43,461 nt of DNA, taken from positions 1-43,461 of IMG/VR virus record IMGVR_UViG_3300048925_000693; one strand, given 5' to 3'. The position numbers were made by a program, and so were the translations under genes. Shown here one piece after another: positions 7,322 to 13,778 of the stretch; position 1 is the stretch's first letter, and each line of letters starts with the position of its first letter. The notes under the pieces are model-generated. The model did not search any database. It saw only the letters and a program-made list of their open reading frames with translations, and was not told the origin of the DNA. The DNA comes from a virus.

Positions 7322-7645
7322 TTAGCCGGGCGCGTATTCGATTGCCAGCAGCGTGTTGATTTGGCTTTCAACGAAGTTGGCCTTGGCTTCAGCTTCTGCT
7401 CTGATCGACTTGACCTGTGCTTTCAGTGAATCCACCTTTGAGTTGATGATGTCGTCGACCGAAGGAATTTCCACCGTGAGGGTGGCTTCACCTAACCGTG
7501 TCCATCCTTCGGGCGCGCCATCCTTCCATTCGAAGCTGCTGAAGGTTAGTTTGCTGGCATCAATCTGTTCCGGGTTCTTGAAGTCATCCGGGGTGAGATC
7601 GCAGTACTCGGACATGTAGGCCGTGCACTTCGTTGTGATCTTCAT
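7322..7645 (-). CDS. Hypothetical protein with C-terminal coiled coil
   Basis: A 107-residue protein. The N-terminal 60 residues are beta-like (TLTVEIPS strand near 56-63) and the C-terminal 40 residues form one charged helix (SKVDSLKAQVKSIRAEAEAKANF), likely a coiled coil. AGGAG lies 6 nt upstream of the ATG. Its start also overlaps the stop of the uncertain frame upstream as ATGA. It resembles small phage proteins of unknown role. Confidence 0.65.
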   Translation of the reverse strand: MKITTKCTAYMSEYCDLTPDDFKNPEQIDASKLTFSSFEWKDGAPEGWTRLGEATLTVEIPSVDDIINSKVDSLKAQVKSIRAEAEAKANFVESQINTLLAIEYAPG

Positions 7646-8167
7646 GGTTTGCTCCTTGCGGATTGAATTGAGACGCTCAGGGCGGCGAACCCCCAGCCTT
7701 GGGTAAGGCTGACGTATGGCGTTAGGTGGGATTGGGATTCGCCGGCCTGAGCGACCGAGGGGGGGATGCTGGTTACGTCTCCAGCGCGGACTTCCACCGC
7801 CGTGTTGATTCCGCTCGTCTGCTGCGTACGCGCTCGGCGCTGCACGCTCGTTGCGGTCCTACTCGCTACATCCGCGCCGATCCCCTTTTGGACCATGTGG
7901 CACGGCATCCGCTTTCGACAACCGGACTTAACCCAGCCGGAGGATGATGACAGCCGACACGTACGAACTCCCCGCCGTTCAATGGGGGCCGTGGCCTGAA
8001 TTGGAGCGCATCGCTCCGAACTGTCCCGTACAGTCTGACGCTTGCCATCAAGGAGGGACCGGCTTGCGTCCCGATACGGAACCAGCGGTATCGCGCTGGC
8101 CCGGCCCCTTCTTGATAGCGCCGCGTTTCGTGCGGCTACGGCTGCTATGCAGCACCAGGGGGAGATG
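7642..8167 (-). other. Region without a confident gene
   Basis: About 520 bp of poorly coding sequence inside an otherwise packed operon. A leftward frame is open through the whole stretch and ends with an ATGA overlap onto the next gene. Its upstream part is arginine/serine/cysteine-rich and not protein-like. The last 88 codons, from an ATG at 7908, are more plausible but lack a good ribosome site. Other frames on both strands are no better. It may be a decayed gene, a small gene with a non-ATG start, or non-coding RNA sequence. Confidence 0.4.
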
Positions 8168-8392
8168 TCAGACGTTCGGCTGATAGTTCTCGATTCGCAG
8201 GCCGAACGCGCTCGCTTGCTGCGCCACATCCCGCGTGGTCCAGATTCCGGGTTGCCCATCCGCCTTCATGATCCCCATGTATGCATCCAGCCATGTCACG
8301 GAGATGGTCCCGTTCGGCCCTACGACATCAAAGGTCGCCGAATCGGAAGCGCCGTCATCAATAGCGCGGCGCTCGCACTCATAAATGTCCAT
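8168..8392 (-). CDS. Hypothetical early protein
   Basis: A 74-residue protein starting at 8392, chosen because GGAG lies 6 nt upstream; a frame open to 8422 has no such site. The N-terminus (MDIYECERRAIDDG) and a beta-rich middle (FDVVGPNGTISVTWLDAYMG) look like a compact folded domain. A long helix near the end precedes the terminal residues. No family recognised. Confidence 0.65.
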   Translation of the reverse strand: MDIYECERRAIDDGASDSATFDVVGPNGTISVTWLDAYMGIMKADGQPGIWTTRDVAQQASAFGLRIENYQPNV

Positions 8393-8434
8393 CTCTTCTC
8401 CTTTGCCCCTCGGGCTTATCAACGGGATGGGGGG

Positions 8435-8707
8435 TTAGCCTTCGCCAAGAGCCTTTGCCAAGGCATCGCGGCGTTTGGCTTGCTTTTCAAGCTGCTTGTC
8501 CAAGTACTGTGCGCGCTCTTCAAGCAGCTTCAGACCGCCCTGGATGGCTTCGTGCTTCGATTCGTACACATCCCGAGCGCGGTAACCCTTACCCGAGGCC
8601 ATGTGGTACCAGTCGCCCCAGATTCCGCCGGACCTGAATGTCTCAACTTCAATTTCCTTCGGCTTGTAGGAGGGCAGCAGTACCCAAACCTTGCGCGGCA
8701 ATTCCAT
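8435..8707 (-). CDS. Hypothetical protein with coiled-coil tail
   Basis: A 90-residue protein. The first 45 residues form a beta-rich aromatic domain (KVWVLLPSYKPKEIEVETF, then WGDWYHM), and the remainder is a charged helix that should form a coiled coil (LKLLEERAQYLDKQLEKQ). The start has an AAGGAG-type site upstream. It sits between the pentapeptide gene and 8168-8392 in the leftward operon. No function can be named. Confidence 0.65.
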   Translation of the reverse strand: MELPRKVWVLLPSYKPKEIEVETFRSGGIWGDWYHMASGKGYRARDVYESKHEAIQGGLKLLEERAQYLDKQLEKQAKRRDALAKALGEG

Positions 8708-8751
8708 CTCGTTCTCCTTGTTAATCGGTATGAATCCTGAAAGAAGCGGAA

Positions 8752-9432
8752 TCAGGCGGCTTCTTCCTCGGCAGGCTTCTCACCGCCAGGAACAGCGGGC
8801 GACATCGTGACAATGGTGTGCAGCACAGGCTGCCACTTCTTCCACCACGCCAGCGCATCAGAAGCCATGTCGCTGATCTGCTCGTCCGTGAAGCTCCACC
8901 ACGCTTCAAGCGTGTGCAACTGGCAGCCAATCTGCATGTGCGTGGCGGTGTAAGTGACCGAATAGGTCTCACACTGGATCGCCTTGATCTCTTTTAGGTT
9001 GCCGCTGGCGCCCCAAATACTGCGCAGTTCGCCCAGGTAGGCACCGCCCAGGTAGGCACCGCCCAGGTAGGCACCGCCCAGGTAGGCACCGCGCAGGTTG
9101 GCACCGCGCAGGTTGGCACCGCTCAGGTTGGCATCGCCCAGGTAGGCACCGCGCAGGTTGGCACCGCGCAGGTTGGCACCGCTCAGGTTGGCATCGCCCA
9201 GGTAGGCACCGCGCAGGTTGGCACCGCGCAGGTTGGCACCGCGCAGGTTGGCACCGCTCAGGTTGGCATCGCTCAGGTCGGCACCGCTCAGGTCGGCACC
9301 GCGCAGGTTGGCATCGCTGGCCACCGCCTGCTCCAGCGCTACGCGAGTAATCAGCCCGCTTTCGGTGCCCTCGGGCACATCAGCCGTGAACAGCACGGCG
9401 CCGGTATATCTGTTCTTTATCTCGTGCTTCAA
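8752..9432 (-). CDS. Pentapeptide-repeat protein
   Basis: A 226-residue protein. Residues about 40-133 are about 19 consecutive pentapeptide units of the A(N/D/Y)LxG type, which fold into a right-handed quadrilateral beta-helix. Before it lies a short N-terminal domain (about 1-39) and after it a tryptophan-rich domain (about 135-210, with EAWWSF and AWWKKW motifs) and an acidic tail. Pentapeptide proteins such as Qnr and MfpA mimic DNA and bind gyrase, but many phage versions have no known target. Near-perfect DNA repeats underlie the solenoid, so its length probably varies. Confidence 0.85.
   Translation of the reverse strand: MKHEIKNRYTGAVLFTADVPEGTESGLITRVALEQAVASDANLRGADLSGADLSDANLSGANLRGANLRGANLRGAYLGDANLSGANLRGANLRGAYLGDANLSGANLRGANLRGAYLGGAYLGGAYLGGAYLGELRSIWGASGNLKEIKAIQCETYSVTYTATHMQIGCQLHTLEAWWSFTDEQISDMASDALAWWKKWQPVLHTIVTMSPAVPGGEKPAEEEAA
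9031..9317. repeat. 15-bp tandem repeats with 60-bp higher-order unit
   Basis: About 19 tandem 15-bp units coding for the pentapeptide solenoid. On the plus strand they alternate forms such as GCACCGCCCAGGTAG and GCACCGCGCAGGTTG. Sequence with exact 60-bp periodicity runs from about 9075 to 9242; the blocks 9121-9180 and 9181-9240 are identical. Synonymous positions are identical as well, so this reflects recent duplication rather than protein-level selection. Confidence 0.95.
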
Positions 9433-9489
9433 GGCTTGCTCCCTATTGCCTGCTCCCAGGCCGGTTTATGTTCACGTGTCTGCGTCCTG

Positions 9490-9735
9490 TCACGCAGCCC
9501 CACGGCCTTGCATGTAGCCAAGGGGGTACTCGTTTCGGGTCTTGCAGTGAAAACAAGAGCATTTCATGCCGCCTGCCTTCTGCCTCAACCCAGTCTCGTA
9601 TGCCTCTCGGGCAGCTGCCCGTCCGATTCGGGTTTCGCAGTACAGCCGCATGTACGCTCTCTCATCTTCGTGATACCCAGCGATCCGTATTAGGTCTAGA
9701 ACATCCTTTCTCTTCACGACCATCTCCTTGTTCAT
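9490..9735 (-). CDS. Hypothetical protein with CxCxxC motif
   Basis: An 81-residue basic protein. The N-terminal helical part resembles a small HTH-like region (KRKDVLDLIRIAGYHEDERAYMRLY). A cysteine cluster (CSCFHC, about residues 58-63) suggests metal binding. It is the first clear gene after the PL leader, and a hairpin (9741-9761) precedes its start by 6 bp, which could affect ribosome access. An alternative ATG at 9723 has its GGAG too close. An early regulatory role would fit the position but is inference. Confidence 0.6.
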   Translation of the reverse strand: MNKEMVVKRKDVLDLIRIAGYHEDERAYMRLYCETRIGRAAAREAYETGLRQKAGGMKCSCFHCKTRNEYPLGYMQGRGAA

Positions 9736-9740
9736 TCGTA

Positions 9741-9761
9741 AGCCCGCTCTAGGAACGGGCT
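9741..9761 (-). other. Hairpin in PL leader next to a start codon
   Basis: A 6-bp stem AGCCCG/CGGGCT with a 9-nt loop containing CTAG. It ends 6 bp upstream of the ATG at 9735 on the leftward transcript and has no T-tract, so it is not a standard terminator. Its sequence closely resembles the hairpin at 257-275. It could modulate translation or antitermination. Confidence 0.45.
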
Positions 9762-9786
9762 GGCGGATGAATTCCGGAGCAGCGCG

Positions 9787-9945
9787 CTACCTGGCTGTTC
9801 CCTCGCAGTTATTCGAGAAATTCGAATACCTGGTCATCGGCTCCAAGCGTCGCGCTGCTTCTTCAATCCACCGCAGGGCCAGCAGTCCAGCTGCCAGCCA
9901 AGGGATAGATAGCCTCATGCAGCGGCACCTTTTGAGTGCTTGCAT
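9787..9945 (-). CDS. Possible small membrane peptide in PL leader
   Basis: A 52-residue frame (a 43-residue form from the ATG at 9918). It has a cysteine-rich start, one hydrophobic stretch (IPWLAAGLLALRW) and a polar tail. No good ribosome site is visible for either start, so support comes mainly from its membrane-protein composition and its place as the first frame of the early transcript. Confidence 0.35.
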   Translation of the reverse strand: MQALKRCRCMRLSIPWLAAGLLALRWIEEAARRLEPMTRYSNFSNNCEGTAR

Positions 9946-10027
9946 CGTCGTCTTTGATCAGGGGAAGAGGATTGCGCCCTGGGCCTAGCCACCTTGCGGT
10001 CATCGGCCTGTTCTATCGCTTTGCTGG

Positions 10028-10040
10028 TTGTTAAAGAGCG
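10028..10040 (-). promoter_or_regulatory. boxA antitermination element (rRNA type)
   Basis: The minus strand reads CGCTCTTTAACAA, matching the bacterial rrn boxA consensus (TGCTCTTTAACA) at 11 of 12 positions. It lies about 26 nt downstream of the predicted PL start (about 10066). BoxA RNA binds NusB/S10, so the PL transcript is probably made antiterminating, as with lambda nutL. A short stem with a GCAA tetraloop follows at about 9990-10000 but is too weak to call a boxB. Confidence 0.65.
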
Positions 10041-10072
10041 GGCCTCGTCGTGATTGGTGAGGCGTTGAACAG

Positions 10073-10101
10073 ATAGTAGCGAACGCTACGCTTTAGTTCA
10101 A
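10073..10101 (-). promoter_or_regulatory. Putative leftward early promoter PL
   Basis: On the minus strand, -35 TTGAAC (10096-10101), a 17-bp spacer and -10 TACTAT (10073-10078). The spacer and -10 overlap the operator at 10076-10089, and the second operator covers the -35 edge, so repressor binding would block polymerase. It drives the leftward operon. Confidence 0.65.
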
Positions 10102-10114
10102 TAGCAAATGCTAC
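10076..10114. promoter_or_regulatory. Repressor operators OL1 and OL2
   Basis: Two 14-bp inverted repeats of the form GTAGC-N4-GCTAC: GTAGCGAACGCTAC at 10076-10089 and ATAGCAAATGCTAC at 10101-10114. Their starts are 25 bp apart. The same element occurs three times between the CI and Cro-like genes, which identifies them as the phage's own operators. Confidence 0.75.
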
Positions 10115-10176
10115 GCTTTTTTGTAACAGTGAGGCGCGATACCATTCCGCATGGCTTCGTCACTAAGGGGCAGGCA

Positions 10177-10686
10177 ATGAGATGGCTTTTGGAAGAGGGG
10201 GCATTAGCAGCCGTACTGCTAGTTGTCGTTGGTACGAGTGCCGCCTCCGCCGCGGAATTCACTAGAGAAGTGCGGGAGTTGAGCCAGAAGTACGTGCGCG
10301 CGAGTGGGCAATGCAGCCTTCATGCAAGGACTAGCCCAATCGGAAGTCGAGCTTGTGCGTCCGCTCCGATTTATGCGAAGGCTCTGGACGAAAAGGGATG
10401 GGGGGCCCAGGAGGCGAAAGAGGTGCTTTTCTCCGAATGCCGCCAGCGAGCCTCAGCGAACCAACTAGCCGCGATCTACCGAGACACTAGGCGGTCGCCA
10501 GAAGAGGCGCTTGCTCTCATTCGTCAGGAAAAGTGGATCAAGGGATCGGACGCGTATCTGAAGCAGACGGTGAACGTCGTCTACTTTGAGAGGGACTTAG
10601 CCGGGATGACTCCAATGCAGATACTTAAGGGAGTGCAGGACGCTTGCTCGTATGGGCCGGACCCGGACTGGAAGCCACTGGAGTAG
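10177..10686 (+). CDS. Secreted hypothetical protein (lysogenic-conversion candidate)
   Basis: A 169-residue protein starting at 10177, with AGGGG 6 nt upstream. The first 26 residues form a signal peptide (a hydrophobic run, then a small-residue ASAA-type cleavage site). The mature part is charged and holds several cysteines (CSLHA, ACASA, ECRQ, DACS) that could form disulphides in the periplasm. It is read opposite to CI and lies beside PL, where lambda carries lysogen-expressed accessory genes. No family recognised; a host-surface or exclusion role is possible. Confidence 0.65.
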   Translation: MRWLLEEGALAAVLLVVVGTSAASAAEFTREVRELSQKYVRASGQCSLHARTSPIGSRACASAPIYAKALDEKGWGAQEAKEVLFSECRQRASANQLAAIYRDTRRSPEEALALIRQEKWIKGSDAYLKQTVNVVYFERDLAGMTPMQILKGVQDACSYGPDPDWKPLE

Positions 10687-10690
10687 GCAA

Positions 10691-10715
10691 TAAAAAAGCC
10701 ACTCGTATGGGGCTT
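10691..10715 (-). terminator. Putative intrinsic terminator
   Basis: Stem AAGCC (10696-10700) with GGCTT (10711-10715) and a 10-nt loop. On the minus strand it is followed by six T residues. It fits termination of the leftward DUF3800 transcript before it meets the convergent secreted-protein gene. Confidence 0.45.
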
Positions 10716-10815
10716 AGAAACAGCTTGGCTCACGAGGTCTGCCGAGCTAAACTTTAGGTGCGGGACTGATCCGGTGAAGGCCGGGGTAGGTTCTGCCTTT
10801 TCTTTTGTGCGCTCT

Positions 10816-11526
10816 CTAGCGCACTATGCCGTACGGATCGTTTCGATTCGCAGACTTGAAGCAAATCGGCTCCAACAGTGCAAAATCCTCAGAAACCTCT
10901 GGAATTCTCTCCAGGGGTTTTTCTTTTCGCAGCAGGGCATATGCACAAAAGTCGACAGCCTGGATCAGGTACGACGATTCAGAATTTCGAAATACTGGAT
11001 CCTCAAGGACTCGGCTTATGGGGATGTTTTTCCCGCCGGTAGCTCCACCATCCCAAGTCCCGAATTTGCTCGGGATTGGATTGTAGGCGCCCATCTTGCG
11101 AACGAGCTTTGTGTACTCCGCCTCTTTACCTTCATCGCTAATGATGATGGCGTAGCTATCCCGGGCTTCCATCGTCCGGTTGATACGGTTCAACATTCTT
11201 TCGTAGGCCCACTGCTGATTTCTCACAGCAACATTGAAGAGAATCAATTTTTCGGGGCCAAGTTTGGCTAAGCATTTAAGGGTGTACTGAAACACGCGTC
11301 GTCGAAGATGAGCGTCTAGATGACGATCGGATGGTCTGCCACGGCCCGACATGAATTTCGTGGCATGCAGTTCCTTGTTCATGAAGATCCCAGTATGGCG
11401 TCGAAGAGCCTTGCGATAGTTGCGGATCGCATTGGAGACCTCTCGCCAGTTCTTATCCTCCACCCCCAACGCGCTGAATATATGGAGGCCGTTCTCGCCC
11501 GAGTCGTCCATGTAGAAAATGTACAA
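10816..11526 (-). CDS. DUF3800 protein
   Basis: A 236-residue DUF3800-family protein, recognisable by the N-terminal YIFYMDDSG motif (an acidic DDSG pair at about 7-10), a conserved ELHA segment (about 51-54), an IISDEGK stretch near 127-133 and a C-terminal Q-A-V-D-F helix typical of the fold. The family is predicted to adopt an RNase H-like fold, but its activity is not established. DUF3800 genes recur in prophages and defence-associated islands. Base composition looks lower in GC than its neighbours, as expected for a transferred accessory gene. A superinfection-exclusion role is plausible but unproven. Confidence 0.75.
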   Translation of the reverse strand: MYIFYMDDSGENGLHIFSALGVEDKNWREVSNAIRNYRKALRRHTGIFMNKELHATKFMSGRGRPSDRHLDAHLRRRVFQYTLKCLAKLGPEKLILFNVAVRNQQWAYERMLNRINRTMEARDSYAIIISDEGKEAEYTKLVRKMGAYNPIPSKFGTWDGGATGGKNIPISRVLEDPVFRNSESSYLIQAVDFCAYALLRKEKPLERIPEVSEDFALLEPICFKSANRNDPYGIVR

Positions 11527-11643
11527 ACGTGTTCTCCGCGCGACGTCTATATTCCATTTGCCTCTGGCTCACCGAATTGTTGACCTCTTCGGCTTTAGCC
11601 ACGCACCCACTGCCCAGCCTCATCAATGGGGACAGGTAGTCAC

Positions 11644-12054
11644 CTACGGGTACTTACGGTAGGAACGGCTTCGGCACGTGTTCTCGCCCGTTTCCAGCGA
11701 CGTCCTCGCCGCTTGTAGCTCGCCTTCGTCCCAAATGCCCACGCCCCAGACGGTGACGCTTACCTGCGAGCGGCCCTCTGCTAGTTCTTTGATGTCGATG
11801 ACCTCTAATGGCTTTCCAGACGCCGGACTGTTAACTCTCACGACGCCCGTCTTGGTGTCGTGATATAGGTTGCCTGTCACGATCTGGTCAGGTATCTGGA
11901 GGCAATGGCGAGGATAGGCGTCCGCCCTCCGATAGGTCTCTTGGTATGTGCCGGCCACTTCAAAGGTCTGGGTTGGATCGGTTCCATCGTGCGAGATGCC
12001 GAATGCACAGCCCCCAAGGCTGATCAACGCAGTACAAAGAAGCAGTTTTCTCAT
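11644..12054 (-). CDS. Prophage lipoprotein
   Basis: A 136-residue protein starting at 12054. The first 16 residues form a lipoprotein signal with lipobox LGGC (C16 would be acylated), so the protein should be anchored to a membrane, probably the outer one. The mature domain is beta-rich (TYQETYRR, GVVRV, EVIDIKEL, VSVTVWG) with a pair of conserved-looking cysteines. It lies between the DUF3800 and CI genes, reading with CI. Surface lipoproteins in this position often change phage or serum sensitivity of the lysogen; this is inferred from position. Confidence 0.7.
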   Translation of the reverse strand: MRKLLLCTALISLGGCAFGISHDGTDPTQTFEVAGTYQETYRRADAYPRHCLQIPDQIVTGNLYHDTKTGVVRVNSPASGKPLEVIDIKELAEGRSQVSVTVWGVGIWDEGELQAARTSLETGENTCRSRSYRKYP

Positions 12055-12101
12055 CTGGTCACATCCAATTTGAAAGAGGGTTGGTTCTGCTGAAGCACTA
12101 C

Positions 12102-13106
12102 TCAGTACCGTGCCCATTGTCCCGATTCGTCATCTCGAAGTCGGGCGCCAGCCCACACAACCTGACCAAGAACACGGGCAGGGTGCCCATTCTCCAGCGG
12201 GATATCCGGGTAGGCCGGGTTGAACGAACGAGCAACCCACCGCCCCGTAAGCTTGTCCTTGGCCACGGTCTTCACGATCATCTTGCCGTCATAGTTGATG
12301 GCGTAGATGCCGCCGGCAGCCAGATCGCGCAAGGTCCGGTTCTCGTTCGGGACAACGAGCAGCGCCGCTCCATCACGGATGACGGGTTCCATGCTGTCGC
12401 CTTTCGCATACACCACCACCCCTTTACCCGCGTCCGCACCCACGGACCGCAGGAACGACCTACGGAACTGGATGACGCCGGTTTGATCCTCAGCGTGATT
12501 CTCAATGCCGTCGCCGGCTGCCAGGCGGACATCTGCCAGTTCAGGTACAGGCTCGAAGCTGTCGTTGGCAGCAGCACGCGCACCCGTGGTCACGTTGGCA
12601 GAGACCAGAATCTTGCCGGAGCCCGCTGCTGGATGGTCGAGCACCTCCCGCATCGGGAATGCGTCATCAGCCGCGTGAGTATCCACCACTGAGCCACGGG
12701 CCGAACTGGTGGGCTTTTGTGCAGTTGTCGCCGCTACCTTAATCCCGATCTTCAGCTGCGCTATTGCCAGTGCCAGCGCTCCTTGCAGGGCGTTCAGCTG
12801 GGCTGGGGGCAGGGCGCGCACCTCTTGCTCTGGGATTTCAGGAAAGGGCCAGGGCGCAGGTGAGGGCGGGTTTGATGTTTCTGTGGCGCCGTCGGCGTCA
12901 AACCATCCCTTCATGCCGGGCATCGTCTCAATGGCCCAGATGGTTTTCTCAGTTACGGGCCGAATGCCAGAAATCATCTGGCGAACAAAAGCACCGTCCT
13001 TGTAGCCAAGCCGGCGTCCAAAGTCGGTTTTGTTCCCTTGCGATACGTGGTCCACGGCAGCCGCGAGGCGCGCAATCCGGAACTCGTTTAGTTCAACCTC
13101 ATTCAT
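12102..13106 (-). CDS. cI: CI-type repressor with S24 peptidase domain
   Basis: A 334-residue repressor. Residues 1-65 carry an HTH region (GNKTDFGRRLGYKDGAFVRQ is the recognition segment). A proline-rich linker and helices follow. The C-terminal S24 domain contains catalytic S238 (GDSMEP) and K279 (MIVK). Ala197-Gly198 (LAAGDG) lies about 40 residues before the serine, the right distance for the RecA-stimulated self-cleavage site, so induction by DNA damage is predicted. The ATG at 13106 is preferred over the upstream frame because the operators lie between 13107 and 13174. No ribosome site precedes it, suggesting a leaderless mRNA as in lambda PRM. Confidence 0.85.
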   Translation of the reverse strand: MNEVELNEFRIARLAAAVDHVSQGNKTDFGRRLGYKDGAFVRQMISGIRPVTEKTIWAIETMPGMKGWFDADGATETSNPPSPAPWPFPEIPEQEVRALPPAQLNALQGALALAIAQLKIGIKVAATTAQKPTSSARGSVVDTHAADDAFPMREVLDHPAAGSGKILVSANVTTGARAAANDSFEPVPELADVRLAAGDGIENHAEDQTGVIQFRRSFLRSVGADAGKGVVVYAKGDSMEPVIRDGAALLVVPNENRTLRDLAAGGIYAINYDGKMIVKTVAKDKLTGRWVARSFNPAYPDIPLENGHPARVLGQVVWAGARLRDDESGQWARY

Positions 13107-13113
13107 GCGCGGA

Positions 13114-13119
13114 AAAGTA
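13114..13119 (-). promoter_or_regulatory. Putative CI maintenance promoter -10 (PRM)
   Basis: The minus strand reads TACTTT, placing the start of transcription at about the CI start codon (13106). No good -35 lies 16-18 bp upstream, consistent with a promoter that needs activation by CI bound at the adjacent operators. Tentative. Confidence 0.4.
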
Positions 13120-13168
13120 GCATGTGCTACGGGTGCATTTGCTACTTGCGAAACGTAGCAAACGCTAC
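13117..13168. promoter_or_regulatory. Repressor operators OR1-OR3
   Basis: Three 14-bp operators: GTAGCATGTGCTAC (13117-13130), the imperfect GGTGCATTTGCTAC (13132-13145) and GTAGCAAACGCTAC (13155-13168). They lie between the divergent CI and Cro-like genes and share the consensus GTAGC-N4-GCTAC with the two PL operators. Confidence 0.75.
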
Positions 13169-13174
13169 TAGTAT
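13146..13174 (+). promoter_or_regulatory. Putative rightward early promoter PR
   Basis: -35 TTGCGA (13146-13151), a 17-bp spacer, -10 TAGTAT (13169-13174). The operator at 13155-13168 sits wholly inside the spacer. The predicted start of transcription (about 13181) coincides with the ATG of the Cro-like gene, so the mRNA is probably leaderless. An alternative -10, TACTAG at 13166-13171, has a poorer -35. Confidence 0.6.
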
Positions 13175-13180
13175 GTGCAA

Positions 13181-13447
13181 ATGGACCTGAACTCATACCT
13201 GTCTTCCCCTGGCGCCCTGACTGTGGCGCAACTCCGTGCGCGCATGGTTGAGCTTGGCTACGACGTCAAGAACGACGCGCAAATACGGCAGTGGCGCACT
13301 CGGTACAAGGACCGGCTCCCGTCTCCCGAAAACTGTGTTGGCTTGGAACTGGCCACGGCGGGCGCTATCCGCCGTCAAGACCAACGGCCGGATGACTTCT
13401 CGCGCATCTGGCCTGAGCTGGCAGGTGAAGAGGCGAGGGCGGCATGA
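13181..13447 (+). CDS. cro: YdaS/Cro-like HTH repressor
   Basis: An 88-residue DNA-binding protein. It shows the YdaS/Cro-like pattern: LxSPGALTVAQLR at the start, the recognition-helix area KNDAQIRQW (about 29-40), then ATAGAIRRQDQRPDDFSRIWPEL, typical of the family in beta- and gamma-proteobacterial prophages. It is the first gene from PR and faces CI across the operators, so it should act as the lytic-phase repressor. The ATG at 13181 is chosen over the GTG at 13175; no Shine-Dalgarno is present, in line with a leaderless mRNA. Confidence 0.8.
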   Translation: MDLNSYLSSPGALTVAQLRARMVELGYDVKNDAQIRQWRTRYKDRLPSPENCVGLELATAGAIRRQDQRPDDFSRIWPELAGEEARAA

Positions 13448-13449
13448 CA

Positions 13450-13614
13450 TCAGTGCACCGTTGCCGATTCGCGGCCGTCGGTCGCCCACGCCATGCGGTC
13501 ACGCTCGGCGCACAGCTCCTTAAAGATCTCCAGCACCGCCGTTTCGGTGGGGTCGATGAACGTCCGCTTGGCTACTGCGGCCGCGTTCTTCAAAAGCTGC
13601 TCGGTCTCGGTCAT
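13450..13614 (-). CDS. 54-residue protein antisense to the cro-cII interval
   Basis: A 54-residue gene read leftward. It starts METxQLLKN-like (MTETEQLLKNAAAVAKRTF), with helical, acidic composition and normal codon use. Its ATG overlaps the stop of the gene before it (ATGA at 13611-13614), and its stop lies 3 bp beyond the end of the cro-like gene, tail to tail. It is probably made from the same transcript as the 52-residue gene. No family recognised. Confidence 0.65.
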   Translation of the reverse strand: MTETEQLLKNAAAVAKRTFIDPTETAVLEIFKELCAERDRMAWATDGRESATVH

Positions 13615-13769
13615 TTCTTTTCGGTGTGGTCGGCGGGAACTTGGACGCCCTGCGGCTTCTCGGTCTCGCTTTCGGCCGCTTGCTCTGACGGCTGAGAGAG
13701 AAGGGTGGCATCGATGCGCGCGAAGAGGTGCGCTCGGGTCACTGGTTTGGATTCGTTGTTGTTTTCCAT
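13611..13769 (-). CDS. 52-residue protein, first gene of leftward pair
   Basis: A 52-residue gene read leftward between cro and cII. It starts MENNNESKPVTRAHLF, with an amphipathic segment near 12-25 and an acidic, disordered C-terminus. A -10-like TATAAA lies at 13779-13784 on the minus strand, putting the transcript start within about 3 nt of the ATG. No ribosome site is visible. A transcript from here would run leftward through cro and toward cI, like lambda PRE. Function unknown. Confidence 0.65.
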   Translation of the reverse strand: MENNNESKPVTRAHLFARIDATLLSQPSEQAAESETEKPQGVQVPADHTEKK

Positions 13770-13778
13770 GTGCCGAAC

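Noticed and set aside
9031-9317. Repeat block considered as a CRISPR array
   Set aside because: Units are contiguous 15-mers without spacers and encode a pentapeptide solenoid in one frame.
9990-10000. Possible boxB (3-bp stem with GCAA tetraloop)
   Set aside because: The stem is only 3 bp and does not reach a stable boxB-like hairpin.
13508-13522. A weaker boxA-like GCTCCTTAAAG downstream of PR
   Set aside because: Only about 8 of 11 positions match, and it sits within the leftward small-gene coding sequence.
13520-13711. A 63-residue alternative minus-strand frame
   Set aside because: It overlaps the better supported 52- and 54-residue coupled genes in another frame and has an arginine/proline-rich, shadow-like composition.
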